A stretch of 64,000 bases of DNA from BAIKAL-G1 sp943370385 (GCA_943370385.1 CALRQT020000004.1:203976-267975); one strand, 5' to 3'. Shown: positions 9,596 to 19,347, counted from the first letter of the stretch. Notes: a model not told the origin generated them from the sequence alone. Numbers and translations: made by a program.

Positions 9596-10347
9596 GCGCC
9601 GCGGTCGCGGGGAAATAGAACCACGCCAATCGTGCGCAGGATGATCTGCAGGTCGAGCCAAACGGTGCGGTGGCGGGCGTAATGGAGATCGAGCCGCACC
9701 CGGTTGGGGTAGCTGAGGTTGTTGCGGCCCGACACCTGCCACAGGCCGGTCATGCCGGGACGCACCGCCAGCACCGCATCCATCGAGCGGCCGTAGCGCT
9801 CCAGCTCATCCCACACGATCGGCCGGGGGCCCACCACGCTCATCTGGCCCTTGAGCACATTGATGAACTGGGGCAGTTCATCGAGGCTGGAGCGGCGCAG
9901 GAAGCGGCCGATTGGGGTGATGCGGGGATCGGCCTTCAGTTTGAAATCGCGGGCGAATTCGGCCCGCAATTCTTCCGAGGAGGCCAACACGGAGGCCAGA
10001 TGGCGGTCGGCATCTTTGCGCATCGTGCGGAACTTGATGCAGCCGAAGGATTTGTAGCCCCGGCCAATGCGGCGCTGCACGTAGAACACCGAGCCGCGCG
10101 AACTCAGCTTCACCACCAACGCCAGCACCAGAAACACTGGCGCGCCAAGGCTGAGCACCCCTAGCGAGAAGACAATGTCGCCGGCGCGCTTGATCACCCG
10201 ACCACGGAGCGACTGGCCCGCCAGCAGACGATGGGCCGTGGGATCGGCCGGAATCGTGGCCAGGGGACTCAAACGCGGCGCGGCCCCAGGCAACGATGGC
10301 TTCATTAAACCGGCCCAGCCCCAGCCGATCTGGGCCCGGGCGGTCAC
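9589..10347 (-). CDS. Undecaprenyl-phosphate sugar phosphotransferase (WcaJ/RfbP type)
   Basis: This is a bacterial sugar transferase that starts exopolysaccharide repeat units on the lipid carrier. One membrane segment (about residues 55-80) is followed by FYVQRRIGRGYKSFGCIKFRTM, RFLRRSSLDELPQ, MSVVGPRP and VRPGMTGLWQVSGRN, the standard monotopic phosphoglycosyl transferase motifs. The GTG at 10347 is used; ATG 10305 is an alternative. The gene lies downstream of a glycosyltransferase on the same strand, suggesting a small surface-polysaccharide operon. Confidence 0.9.
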   Translation of the reverse strand: MTARAQIGWGWAGLMKPSLPGAAPRLSPLATIPADPTAHRLLAGQSLRGRVIKRAGDIVFSLGVLSLGAPVFLVLALVVKLSSRGSVFYVQRRIGRGYKSFGCIKFRTMRKDADRHLASVLASSEELRAEFARDFKLKADPRITPIGRFLRRSSLDELPQFINVLKGQMSVVGPRPIVWDELERYGRSMDAVLAVRPGMTGLWQVSGRNNLSYPNRVRLDLHYARHRTVWLDLQIILRTIGVVLFPRDRGAY

Positions 10348-10431
10348 TCAGGCCAGAGGCACACAAAATCGAGGCTTGATCCAGTTGCCTGGCCAGCAGG
10401 CTGGGGGCTCAGGTGGCAGGGCCCCTGCCAT

Positions 10432-11634
10432 TCAGGCTCCCAAGTCTTCCCAGGCCAGGGCCGTGCTGCGTCGGGCCCGCCGCTGGCCGTGGTCATGCCA
10501 GGCGCGATCCAGCACCGCGGCGAACCGTTGGCGGAATTGGACTCCACTGAAGCGCCCAGCCCAGGCCCGCTGACGCTCCGGTGGCAGCTGGCGCCAGAGC
10601 TGTCCTTGGTGGAAGTGCTCCAGGGCGGCCACCAGGCTGGCGATGCTCTGCTCAGGGAACAGCAAGCCCGTGGGTTCGGCGAGGCCCTGGCTGAGGCAGC
10701 GCACCGTATCGAGCAGGCCGCCGCCCCCAAACCCGATCACCGGCGCCCCCGCCGCCATCGCCTCCACCGGCGCAATGCCGAAATCCTCCAGGCCGGCAAA
10801 CACGTAGGCGCGGCATCGGGCTAACAGCCCATTCACCGTCGCGGCGTCCTGGCGGCCGAGCAGGGTCACGGTTGGGCCGGCCAGGGCCTGCAACCGCTGG
10901 CGCTCGGGTCCATCGCCCACCACCAGCAGGGGCAATCCCGTGCGGTTGAAGGCCTCAATCACCAGGTCCACCCGCTTGTAGGGCACCAGCCGGCAGAGGC
11001 AGAGGTAGGTGTCATCGCGGGGCTGGTCCCAGCGGAACCGCTCCACGGCCACCGGCGGGTGCACCACCTCGGCGCGGCGACCCCAATAGCGGCGGATGCG
11101 TTCGGCCGTGAAGCGGGAGTTGGCCACCAGCTGGTCGGGCCGCAGGCTGCTGGCCAGATCCCATTGGCGCAGCTGGTGCAACTGCAGGCGAATCAACGGA
11201 CCCAGGGGACTGCGGGCCACGGCCGATTGGGCCAGGTAGGCGTGCATCTGGTCCCAGGCGTAACGCACGGGGGTATGCACATAGCTGACATGCAGCTGGT
11301 CGGGACTGGTCAACACCCCCTTGGCCACCAGGTGGCTGCTGCTCACCACTAGGGGGTAGGCGCCCAGGTCGAGCTGCTCGATCGCCAGGGGCAGCAGGGG
11401 CAGGTACTGCTGCACGTGGCTGGTGCCCCAGGGCAGGGCTTGGATGAAGCTGGTGTGGATCGAGCGGCCCGCCAGCCAGCTGCCGGGACGGCGACTCTCG
11501 CCATCCACCAGGGCATGGAGCTGGGGCTGGCCCAGAAGTTGATCCAGTTCCCGCACCACTAGCTCGGCCCCCCCAACCGAGCGCGGCGTGAACCATTCGT
11601 GCACCAGGGCCGCCGGGCCAGGGAGGGAGCTCAT
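10432..11634 (-). CDS. Glycosyltransferase family 4 protein
   Basis: This GT-B glycosyltransferase probably adds a sugar during exopolysaccharide assembly. The N-terminal domain starts ALVHEWFTPRSVGGAELVVREL, an acceptor-side signature common in GT4. The C-terminal half has YLCLCRLVPYKRVDLVIEAF, LLVVGDGPERQRL, AYVFAGLEDFGIAPVEAMAAGAPVIGFGGGG, which holds the EX7E nucleotide-sugar motif. ATG 11634 is preferred over GTG 11643. The gene sits upstream of the sugar transferase. Confidence 0.88.
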   Translation of the reverse strand: MSSLPGPAALVHEWFTPRSVGGAELVVRELDQLLGQPQLHALVDGESRRPGSWLAGRSIHTSFIQALPWGTSHVQQYLPLLPLAIEQLDLGAYPLVVSSSHLVAKGVLTSPDQLHVSYVHTPVRYAWDQMHAYLAQSAVARSPLGPLIRLQLHQLRQWDLASSLRPDQLVANSRFTAERIRRYWGRRAEVVHPPVAVERFRWDQPRDDTYLCLCRLVPYKRVDLVIEAFNRTGLPLLVVGDGPERQRLQALAGPTVTLLGRQDAATVNGLLARCRAYVFAGLEDFGIAPVEAMAAGAPVIGFGGGGLLDTVRCLSQGLAEPTGLLFPEQSIASLVAALEHFHQGQLWRQLPPERQRAWAGRFSGVQFRQRFAAVLDRAWHDHGQRRARRSTALAWEDLGA

Positions 11635-11743
11635 GGGCCGCACCCTAAGGGCTGGACGTCAGCTCCAGAACAGATCACAAATGCTGTCAAGCCGTTGCCG
11701 CGCTCCGCCCCCATCTCGATGCTGGACGCAGCAATACCCAACC

Positions 11744-11986
11744 ATGCCGATCCGCGCCCTACTGGAAGAGGCCCTCGTGGAGCCCTCGATTGGGGAAACG
11801 CCATGCTTTATCTGGCATGCCACCCCAGTTGGCATTGCGGCCCTTTGGCGCCGGGGCCAGGCTCCCACCCCACCCCCGTTTGAAGATGCCCTCAAGGAAG
11901 GCCTGGCCGTGGGCCTGGACCTCAGCCGCGAGGAGCGGGAGTTTCACCAACTGGCCGTGGGCCTGGTGCTGTTGTTCCACAGCTGA
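11744..11986 (+). CDS. Conserved-looking small protein, function unknown
   Basis: An 80-residue protein beginning MPIRALLEEALVEPSIGE and ending REEREFHQLAVGLVLLFHS. The residue balance looks genuine rather than antisense, and the ATG follows a plausible short leader. There is no signal peptide or known motif. The C-terminal 15 residues are hydrophobic but too short for a firm membrane call. I cannot assign a role. Confidence 0.5.
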   Translation: MPIRALLEEALVEPSIGETPCFIWHATPVGIAALWRRGQAPTPPPFEDALKEGLAVGLDLSREEREFHQLAVGLVLLFHS

Positions 11987-12496
11987 GGGAGGCGGCCCAT
12001 ACTGGAAGCCGGAGAAGGTCTGCCTATTCAGGTGAAAACCCTGGTGGCCACTTCCACCACGGCAAAACCGATCAGGGCCATTAAGGCCAATAGGGAACTC
12101 ACCTGAGACATACCCGAATCCCCGAACTGGGCCAATCCTAAAGAGAATCTGTAGGACCGCTAGCCCCCTGGCGGGCAAGGTCGCAATTCAACACACCCAT
12201 GCCCCTTCGCCCCAGGGCTGCCAGGGCTAGGACCGCTGCTCGAGCTGGCCCCCAAGCTGGAGAGGGCCTCCTTCCGCTCGATTCGCCTGACCGGCTTGCC
12301 ATCAACACGTCTTTGAGGTTGGCGCCGTCCTGAAGAGGTGGGTAGGGCCTCTCTCGGCCGGAGCTGCCCCGATGATGGGCGCGCTTCCATGGTTGTGGTG
12401 TGGCCCCCAGGGAGGCGCCAAGTCAAGGTGGCCTGAGGACGATCACAAGCCCCCCGGTAACCAAGCTGCTGAAGGGACGCAAATCCCTGGGCCTAC
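11987..12496. other. Intergenic stretch, no convincing gene
   Basis: About 510 bases with only short frames of poor residue composition. The string AGAGAATCTG at about 12,140 recurs at about 15,615, both flanked by near-identical bases. No tRNA-like cloverleaf or strong terminator was seen. Confidence 0.5.
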
Positions 12497-13384
12497 CTAA
12501 TTGGCGTCACCACCAAAGCCAATGAATTCTGGATGGGCCTCCAGCAGAGGATTGAGGCGTTGTCTCAAATCAGCGAGTAGCTTTAGCACTCGGGGATGAT
12601 TTTCAAATTCCCGCTTCACCACCAGGTTGTCGCCCACCATGAGGGGGAGTTGTAGGGGCAAGAAATATTGGGGTTGGGGATAGAATGCAATCGAAAAAAT
12701 CGATGCATAACCAACCAGCAACTCCGATTCCCAGCGCCCCTCCCACTTGTCTCGGTTGTATCGGCTGATCCGGGAAGGGGAATTCCACAGGCCCAAGCTT
12801 TTTAAGCAGGCTTCAAATTTCGGGAATGCCCCATCGGGCAGGGCCAGCGATGGATATTGGGAGACCATCTCAAAGGTCAGCCCATCTCCAGCGGCCAGCA
12901 AGGGGTGGTTTTCGCCAACGACCAGGTTAATCGGATGGCGTAGCAGGGGGAATGAGGCGAAATCTGGATCATCCTCATCGGGTACATCGGGATAGGCGCC
13001 AATCCAGGCGTCTAGGATGCTATTCCGCAGAAGATTGAGGGGTTGCTGTACATTGAGCAGGTCATGATTGCCTGGCAGCCAGCCTTCAGGTGTGGGATCA
13101 AGATAGGTTTTGGCTGACCAATACATGGCCTCAATCCGAAGCGGTCGTCCGCCTAGCCAGCGATGGCGCTGATGAACGACCCGCTCCAGATTCAGGAGGT
13201 TGGCATCACCTTTGAGGTGCCATTCGCCGTTGTTCTTGGAAGCGTGAATGTTGAATATGGTTTCGCAGCGATTAATATTGCGACTGATAGTTGATTGGTG
13301 TTGCCCTAGGAGTTTGGAGGCAATTGCGCCCGATCGCAGCCACAGGACGCCATCAAGGGACGCCAGGGTATCAACATCGACCAC
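12497..13384 (-). CDS. LysR-like transcriptional regulator
   Basis: This 295-residue protein begins with a helix-turn-helix-like region (SGAIASKLLGQHQSTISRNI) and continues into a periplasmic-binding-like region with PINLVVGENHPLLAAG, a phrase typical of LysR effector domains. The GTG start gives MVDVDTLASLDGVLWLRSG. The N-terminal helix is diverged from the consensus, so the family call is moderate. Neighbours give no hint of the target. Base composition is noticeably lower in GC than the core genes to the left. Confidence 0.6.
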   Translation of the reverse strand: MVDVDTLASLDGVLWLRSGAIASKLLGQHQSTISRNINRCETIFNIHASKNNGEWHLKGDANLLNLERVVHQRHRWLGGRPLRIEAMYWSAKTYLDPTPEGWLPGNHDLLNVQQPLNLLRNSILDAWIGAYPDVPDEDDPDFASFPLLRHPINLVVGENHPLLAAGDGLTFEMVSQYPSLALPDGAFPKFEACLKSLGLWNSPSRISRYNRDKWEGRWESELLVGYASIFSIAFYPQPQYFLPLQLPLMVGDNLVVKREFENHPRVLKLLADLRQRLNPLLEAHPEFIGFGGDAN

Positions 13385-14062
13385 GATGGATCTCAGTGAA
13401 AACAGAATTAATAGCGATTACCCTACATCAAGTCTCTGCCCTTTAGGGTGGCGACTTCTAGTAAATGCAAAATCCGCATCCAGCCCCGACCAGGACCTGG
13501 CCATGCCCTGGTCGGGAGGGCGGTTGGGGCCTTTGTTGATCCGGCCGGTAGGCCGTGGTTCCCAAGCCAGGGCAGGTTGGTTAGGAGCACTGGCGCCTGC
13601 TTCCCCGGGCCCTGGGCGCAAGGCCCGCTCTGGGTTTGGAGTCCCCCTGGCCGCGGTGGTGAGCCCGATTTCTGCCCGATGGAAAGCTGTCTAGCTCTCG
13701 GCTTAAAGGGGTTGCGGGGGTGAGATTAAGGCGCGTTCCAGTCCTGGCCCGGATTGGGGAGTCCCTACCTCTAGGGCTCCCAGCCCCATGGCCCTTCGGG
13801 ACCTAGGCAGCTGCGCAAGGATCGCACCCAGCCCTTGCGCCGGGGCGCCCTGGCCAGGACCGCCAGCCCCGAGCTGGTTTGCAGAAATAACAATTTGGCT
13901 GGTGTATCTTGCTGTGGGCACAGGCGTTGCCAGGGTTTGGGCGCGATTTCGCCATTGGGGGCACCGTTTGTAGCGGGGCGAACAGCGAGTGAGGGGCTTC
14001 TGCTGTACATGTGAGGCATAAAGGCCTCGTTCTGAGGTTTAAATTTTATTAATCTTTTTTCA
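13385..14062. other. Intergenic stretch with one hairpin
   Basis: About 680 bases with no convincing gene. A perfect 10-base inverted repeat (CCCGACCAGG, 13485-13494, with CCTGGTCGGG, 13507-13516) is the clearest structure. It lacks an adjacent T-run. Short frames here have the Pro/Gly/Arg-rich look of chance reading in GC-rich DNA. Confidence 0.5.
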
Positions 14063-14587
14063 GTGCGCTCTTCGACGTTTGCCTCTGCTGCCGATATCTT
14101 AAGGAAATCGGCCAGTCTTTTTGAACAACACTTTCCCCGGCCCATTGCGATCGCTGAACTGGCAAGTCACTGTCATGTCAGCACTAAAACCTTAAGCAAC
14201 GTCTTCCTTGGCATTGTTGGTGAAGCCCCAAGCACAACCATCAAGCGCTGGCGATTGAAGAAGCTGGCCCATTCGATTGTCCGCAAGCCCGAAGAGTCAT
14301 TGCTTTGGCATGGAATTGAAACTGGCATTGCATTTACGCGCCTAGACAAGCGTCTTTTCCAGGAAATGTATTGCCAGGATGTTTGTAGCTTTCGGCGAAG
14401 CTGTGACCAGGTGCGGCAGCAGACCGCCTCTTTTGTTCCTTGGGATGAACATTGTGATGCCACCAGGGAAATTGAATTGATTATCCAAGCCAGTGGCTGC
14501 AACCAGTTTGGGCCTATCGCTACGAACTCCAACGGTCCTGACGATCAGGTCGGCATGCCTAGCAAAAGTCTAGTCATGATCCGTTAA
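14063..14587 (+). CDS. AraC-family helix-turn-helix protein
   Basis: This 174-residue protein contains an AraC-type DNA-binding region early on: RPIAIAELASHCHVSTKTLSN forms the first helix-turn-helix and TTIKRWRLKKLAHSI the linking helix. The usual second helix-turn-helix is hard to see, and the C-terminal 80 residues (four Cys in the stretch YCQDVCSFRRSCDQV and after) are not recognisable. It starts at GTG 14063. Lower GC than the core genes suggests acquisition. The target is unknown. Confidence 0.6.
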   Translation: MRSSTFASAADILRKSASLFEQHFPRPIAIAELASHCHVSTKTLSNVFLGIVGEAPSTTIKRWRLKKLAHSIVRKPEESLLWHGIETGIAFTRLDKRLFQEMYCQDVCSFRRSCDQVRQQTASFVPWDEHCDATREIELIIQASGCNQFGPIATNSNGPDDQVGMPSKSLVMIR

Positions 14588-14842
14588 GATGAGGTCCTCC
14601 ATCTCCACCGTTAAGCCGCAGTCGTTGAAGTTTGAGGCGGGTGGTAGCCGCAATTCCCGTAACCATTCCACGAGGAAGCGTCGATCCCGCATCGCCACCG
14701 CCAATTCGGTCACATCCAGCCCGTCATAGTCTTCACGCCGGATAGATCGCTGTAGATCGTAGAGCTCCACGCAGATCGCGCGATAGAGAGCGTATTCACG
14801 ATCGGTCAGGTGGATGATTGTTTTGCGGTAGGTTTCAACCAT
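14570..14842 (-). CDS. Hypothetical protein
   Basis: A 90-residue acidic protein beginning MVETYRKTIIHLTDREYALYR. The ATG at 14842 is preferred over a TTG five codons upstream. The sequence has a natural-looking helix pattern and acidic C-terminus. Its end overlaps the convergent AraC-like gene by 18 bases. I do not recognise a family. Confidence 0.5.
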   Translation of the reverse strand: MVETYRKTIIHLTDREYALYRAICVELYDLQRSIRREDYDGLDVTELAVAMRDRRFLVEWLRELRLPPASNFNDCGLTVEMEDLILTDHD

Positions 14843-14857
14843 GCCGGATCTGCCCAA

Positions 14858-15415
14858 TCCCGGCGTGGGTGCCGGGGGATTGTCCTCGTTCCCAGCGATC
14901 GTTCTGCCGAGTTCCCATCTCCCCCTGCCTAGCCTCTAGCCAAGCCTAGGCTGAGATATCTCGGGATGGAGAAGCGCTGGGAAATTGCTGTTGATGAGCG
15001 CCATTGAGCAAGGCTTGCAGGGCAAATGCGAGGGCTGTTGCTTACTCTTTTTTTAGCCCAATGCGGCGCCTAGCCAACCATGCGCCCAAGCAATAAAGCC
15101 CAGCGCGCCTTGGTCTGTGATTGCGATCTGCCGAATCTTATTAATCCTTTGATCATTAATTTGGCCGATCACGCAACAGTACGGTGGTGGCTTGCTAAGG
15201 CCCAACGGCTACCTGGGGCGACCCCGTGTCGACAGCAACCTGGCCAAACCAGCCAGAGCTCCCCTGCCAGCCAATGGCAAGTAGGCCTGCTGGTTCCAGG
15301 CGGCGTTGGGAGTCGCGAAGCGTTATTTCGCCCAGATCCGCTAGCCGTCCAGCCCCCTGGCCTGGTTGCGGCCAAGCTCTACAGCCCATTGGGGTGGCTT
15401 AGATCGCAGGCGTGT
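14858..15415. other. Intergenic stretch, no convincing gene
   Basis: A 115-codon frame at 15,080-15,427 is present, but its composition (Gln/Ser/Pro-rich after a plausible start) and lack of a recognisable fold led me not to call it. Confidence 0.45.
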
Positions 15416-15604
15416 TCAAGGTCGTAGGGCGAACAAGGGTTGCTGAGCGGCCGTCTGTCCCCGCTCGGCCCACCAATGGGGGCACTGGTTTCCTTGTAAC
15501 CAGGAGGCCGTAATCACGGCACCCCAGACGCGGCAAACGCCTTCGCAGCCCTGCTGGGCGGAGAAATTGGCGCAGGAGGAGCAGTTGCGGAGCAGACCGA
15601 CCAT
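15416..15604 (-). CDS. Cys-rich microprotein
   Basis: A 62-residue protein with the spaced cysteines CSSC, CEGVC and a final CPHW: pattern C-x2-C, then C-x3-C, then C-x2-W. This resembles the 94-residue protein at 22,816-23,100 (CMTC, C-x5-C, CQGW). Paired CxxC motifs suggest metal binding or a disulfide-held fold. No ribosome site is clear, and it is shorter than most annotated genes, so confidence is limited. Confidence 0.45.
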   Translation of the reverse strand: MVGLLRNCSSCANFSAQQGCEGVCRVWGAVITASWLQGNQCPHWWAERGQTAAQQPLFALRP

Positions 15605-16301
15605 CAATTCTTAAGAGAATCTGAAGGAGCTTAGGTTCGGCCGAGTGGCTGCCTGGGCCGTCTCAGTGAAACTTCACAGGAGCACCTCGGTCGGGAGGCC
15701 AGGAGGGGGCCTCTCTCCTCAGGCGGCTCCGCTGCGGCGATAACCGGTCAGCGAGACGCGACTTCGCCTGGGCCTGGAGCCGGGGTAGCGGGTTGCAGCC
15801 TGAAAGCTCAGATTCCGGAGAGGACTCTGCTGCAAGAAGCCTTTTTTGGCTTCAGGGGGTGGGATCTGGCAATGCAAGGAATGGAATATCCCAATAAAGT
15901 TTTGCCGTTGTGGATTGCGTCGGCTCCCTTCGCGTAGTCACGCCCTTGCTCCATCCCGGCTCCGCTTGTCGCACCCGATCGGGCGAGGGAGGCAGCCGGA
16001 AGCGCTGGCTTGGGGATGGCTGTCTTGATGGGATGCCAGGTACCCCCTAGGGCCTGGATCGCTCCTGCGCGTTTGATGGTGCCGCCATCGTCTCTCGGGG
16101 ATGGCTGGCCCCAAGCGGGCCCTGGTCGCAACGACGGCCCGGTCGACCCGGGGAGCGAATGGCAGGTGATCGCCAATCGTGCCTTGATCGGGGAGATTGG
16201 CACCACCGGTTCTCCAAACCCCAGGCAGGAGTGCCCGTGGTGGCCTAAGGCCTGGGCAGGGTAGTGGTTTGACGAACGGCTGGAAAATGTCTTGGAAATG
16301 C
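15605..16301. other. Intergenic stretch, possibly decayed sequence
   Basis: About 700 bases. It includes a GAAGCC/GGCTTC stem with a T6 loop at 15,836-15,853. A minus-strand frame here reads YAKGADAIHNGKTLLGYSIP, which looks protein-like for about 45 codons but has no start or family I can name. Confidence 0.4.
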
Positions 16302-16949
16302 CTAGGAGGGATGGTCAGCGCTGAAGCGTTTCAATTTGATCGTGCACAGAATTTCTTCGAGAAACAACACGATGGGGGCGACAAAGACAAACACCCCATT
16401 GACGCTGACGAATAAATTTTCCGCCAGGATCAGCAGGATGAACAGCGAGAGGCCCAGGGCCTCCACCCCCAAAAGCCAGCGCCGAATGGGGCGGGGATAG
16501 GCCTGGGCCGCCGACGCCCGTAGGGTTCTAATGGTGAGGACAAAGGCGGCTGTGTCGACCAGCAGGAAGAGCATCTGGTATTGAAAGTTAACCCATTGCG
16601 AATCACTCCATAGCCAAAAGGTACCTTGTCCCCCGCCGTAATGAATGGAGATATAGGCACTTTTCGGGATGATGACCACCACCGTCAGGATGCAGCCTAG
16701 TAGGGCCAGCTCTAGGGGGTTTAGTTTGGTGTTTAATTGCACCAAGTTGCGGATCTTGTACCACAGCAGCAACATTGTCACCGCGATCAGGATGATCGAC
16801 AAGGTTGTGAACATCAAGGAGGCGCCGCCCGCGGTTGGTTGCACGTTGGGCAGGCTGGCTGGCACCAGGGTGATCGCCACGGCAAACACGCCATCCACCA
16901 TGTTCAGCAGGCTGGCCGACTCCCTGGGGGTCCCCCGCATGGATGCCAT
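16302..16949 (-). CDS. TMEM175/DUF1211-like membrane protein
   Basis: This 215-residue integral membrane protein has about six hydrophobic helices. Its first helix reads MVDGVFAVAITLVP, close to the FSDGVFAIAITLL signature of TMEM175 potassium channels, but with Met-Val in place of Phe-Ser. That change affects the pore-lining motif, so conduction is uncertain. The N-terminal RGTPRESASLLNMVDG also fits the family. No partner gene is evident. Confidence 0.65.
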   Translation of the reverse strand: MASMRGTPRESASLLNMVDGVFAVAITLVPASLPNVQPTAGGASLMFTTLSIILIAVTMLLLWYKIRNLVQLNTKLNPLELALLGCILTVVVIIPKSAYISIHYGGGQGTFWLWSDSQWVNFQYQMLFLLVDTAAFVLTIRTLRASAAQAYPRPIRRWLLGVEALGLSLFILLILAENLFVSVNGVFVFVAPIVLFLEEILCTIKLKRFSADHPS

Positions 16950-17237
16950 CAGCCAAGTAGGGCAAGACTACTGCGACCCACGCCCGGCTCCTGCTGTCTA
17001 GGGCGGCCTCGGTTTAGGGCGGGGAGCCAAGGGCGAGCGAGGGAAGGGCCGCCATGGTGGTCTTGAGGGCGGAGCCATGGCCTGCCGAGGCCCGCTTGCC
17101 AGGGCGCAGGTAGCGAGGATCACCTTTTGCCGGTGGGGGTTCGTTAACACCACCCCTAGGGGGTTGCGCCGCCATGGGCGGCACCTCTAGTGTCATGGCA
17201 GCCCTACGGATGGGGCCTGGCCCCAACCCGCAACGGC

Positions 17238-17594
17238 ATGAAGACCCTGATCAAGACCCTGGCCCACGGGCTCAGCCTCGAAGGCGAGACCAGGCCCCTG
17301 GCGCCGACGGTGTACACCACGGCGATCCGCTCGGAGGGTGCCCTGGTGGAATCCCTGGCCGGCATTGCCCAGATCGCCCAGGGCCTGGGTTTTACCCGCT
17401 ACAACGAAACGATCTATTCCCAGGATGGTCTCAGTGCCACCTATCACGCGGAGCATGATGATTGGGCCGTGTCCCTGGCCATTGATTGCTGCACCTTGAG
17501 GAAAACGGCCTCCCTGGCGGTGAGTGGCATTCACAATGATGAGGCCTATGCCCTCTTTAATGAAGCCAGTGCCCAGCTCTTTGGCGATTGTTGA
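17238..17594 (+). CDS. Hypothetical protein with paired cysteines
   Basis: A 118-residue protein from ATG 17238 (MKTLIKTLAHGLSLEGE) with an alternating alpha/beta look and an internal DCCTLRKTAS. The open frame extends upstream to 17190, but MKTLIK makes a better start. No family recognised. It is isolated from other plus-strand genes. Confidence 0.5.
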   Translation: MKTLIKTLAHGLSLEGETRPLAPTVYTTAIRSEGALVESLAGIAQIAQGLGFTRYNETIYSQDGLSATYHAEHDDWAVSLAIDCCTLRKTASLAVSGIHNDEAYALFNEASAQLFGDC

Positions 17595-17691
17595 GTGAAT
17601 AGGGCTGATTTAACCATTTTGAGTTTCGGTTGAATCCTGGTTGCCTGCGGTTTAATGGTTGCCTCCATTTCTTTTGATTGGTTTGGTGCGC

Positions 17692-18447
17692 TCATGCCAT
17701 TTGTTGAACTAAGCCGTATACACGAGCGATAATTAGGCCAAGCAGGTCTAGCAGCATCAAGCTGTGGATCAACACATAAATGCGGCCTGTGCGGCTGACT
17801 CCCTGGAACTTTGAGCTGCCCTTGTTGACAATCGAAATCACTGAGGTGTGGTAATAGTCAAAAGAGGTGATTGGTTCCATTTCTGCAGGGAGGGACACCA
17901 CTTGTTGGGGAGCCGGCTTGCCGATATAGTCAATCCTCCAGATTATCCAGCCCCAGGTCAGTGTAAAGCAGGGAAGGAAGACTATGATTTGTCCCACCAA
18001 TAGTCGCGGACTGACCGCTGGCGTAAACAGAAGGGCGTTAAGCAGGGCGAATTCGATCAGCAAGCGTAGGCAATACCAGATGCCGACGGCATCAAACAGC
18101 CAGCGCGGTACGGTCTTGCCCCGAAGCAGGGCAAGCCAGAAGAGGGGAAATGAGACTATAAAAAGAACGCCAAGCGGTCGCACCAATGCCTGCATGATGG
18201 CATCGGTTCTGATGATTAGGGGGTTGCCCGACTGGGCGACCAAGCTCTGGGAGTCGTATAGGAAGAGGCCGCTAATGGCAATTTGCAGCAGTGCCAGCAA
18301 GGAGAGGGCCAGCCCCTCCTTGATTTGCTCGCTATTGCGGCGGGACCCCTTGGCGATCCAAGCAAACATGTCGTGGCTGTGATTAATCGGTTGCGAGTCT
18401 ACCCATGCTTTGCATGGCCTCGTCGCTTGGTTGGCCAGGATGGCCAT
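17692..18447 (-). CDS. Multi-pass membrane protein, unknown function
   Basis: This 251-residue protein has about five to six hydrophobic segments (for example LALSLLALLQIAISGLFLY and GVLFIVSFPLFWLALL) and a C-terminal one (LIHSLMLLDLLGLIIARVYG). A start at ATG 18369 (MFAWIAKG) would remove a non-hydrophobic leader of 26 residues. No motif is recognised. Lower GC than the core region suggests lineage-specific DNA. Confidence 0.55.
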   Translation of the reverse strand: MAILANQATRPCKAWVDSQPINHSHDMFAWIAKGSRRNSEQIKEGLALSLLALLQIAISGLFLYDSQSLVAQSGNPLIIRTDAIMQALVRPLGVLFIVSFPLFWLALLRGKTVPRWLFDAVGIWYCLRLLIEFALLNALLFTPAVSPRLLVGQIIVFLPCFTLTWGWIIWRIDYIGKPAPQQVVSLPAEMEPITSFDYYHTSVISIVNKGSSKFQGVSRTGRIYVLIHSLMLLDLLGLIIARVYGLVQQMA

Positions 18448-18960
18448 CCTTTCTCAAGTCAGTGTTTGTGTTGTGTCTGGAGAAGTCCGCAGGTTTTTAA
18501 ACGCTATGGGCTCAGCAAGGTTAAAAGCCTGATTTGGTCGCAATGCACCCACTGGCGAGTGGCTCATCCCTGCGCGTTGTCAGTCACCGATGGCCTATCA
18601 AATTTTTAAGCCCTGGGAACGGCCATGGTCAGGACGTTCGTGGTCCGTTGAAGGTTTTTGTAAAACGGAGAGGGTGTCCGTGTGCAACGGACCGGATCGA
18701 CTGCTATAGGACGACTTGGGACGATGGGTGCCCCCGTCTGTACCGTCTTTTATACCGTCATTCACGGTCTGTGATGGATGGACGGAATTCGAGGGCCGTG
18801 GGACCTGCTTGAGACCCGGATCAGAGGGTTCAGGGGAGATGGCTGAGCCGGCGCTGGTTGGGGCTGAGAGCTGATCCGCAGCCAGACTGACGAGCACCAT
18901 CGCTGGATTGACCCATGCGGCGTGATCACGCGACAGGAAGGGGCTGAGGAGAACCCTTTC
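18448..18960. other. Intergenic stretch before the phage-like cassette
   Basis: About 510 bases without a convincing gene. Repeated TACCGTC units near 18,740-18,760 are followed by an inverted copy. A short segment near 18,834 (GGGAGATGGCTGAGC) resembles a tRNA-Ser 5' end, but no T-arm follows. This stretch may contain the left limit of the accessory region, but no attachment site can be shown. Confidence 0.4.
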
Positions 18961-19347
18961 ATGGGCGACCGATTGATCATCTCTGACAACCGTGAGGACC
19001 CGGGCAACCCGCTGGTGCTTGACGGTGAGGCCATTGACGCAGCGGCACGGGACCCACTGGCGATCGGGAAGCTGATGGTGGATCAGGTCTGGGCAGAGGG
19101 AACCGACCCCACCGGTGGAGGCCTGTACTACGAGCGCAACAGCAACCAGCACCGCCGGCTGCAGGTCTTTGAAACAGGCAGCGAGGACTTCATGACCGGC
19201 GGCTGGGTGCGGGTGCTGGCTACCGCCGAACAGGTCCGCAAGGAGCGTCCTGGCATGGAGCTTGCTGCCAAGGCGGGACTGGTCACGATCCATGGCACCC
19301 ACCGAGGCGTGCTGCTGGTGGAGTTCCTGGACGTTCCCTGGGGCTGA
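18961..19347 (+). CDS. Hypothetical accessory protein
   Basis: A 128-residue acidic protein from ATG 18961 (MGDRLIISDNREDPGNPLVLDG). The sequence reads naturally, with well-spaced hydrophobic residues and a final beta-rich part (VTIHGTHRGVLLVEFLDVPW). No family recognised. A GCCACGGC/GCCGTGGC hairpin lies about 75 bases after its stop. Confidence 0.55.
   Translation: MGDRLIISDNREDPGNPLVLDGEAIDAAARDPLAIGKLMVDQVWAEGTDPTGGGLYYERNSNQHRRLQVFETGSEDFMTGGWVRVLATAEQVRKERPGMELAAKAGLVTIHGTHRGVLLVEFLDVPWG

Noticed and set aside
15080..15427. 115-codon plus-strand frame
   Set aside because: No motif, odd composition after the first 35 codons and no neighbouring operon context.
15808..16206. 132-codon minus-strand frame with a protein-like C-terminal part
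   Set aside because: Only about 45 codons look natural, there is no usable start, and I recognise no family. It was left as intergenic.
18834..18870. tRNA-Ser-like start (GGGAGATGGCTGAGC)
   Set aside because: No anticodon arm, T-loop GGTTCGA or acceptor complement follows in the next 90 bases.
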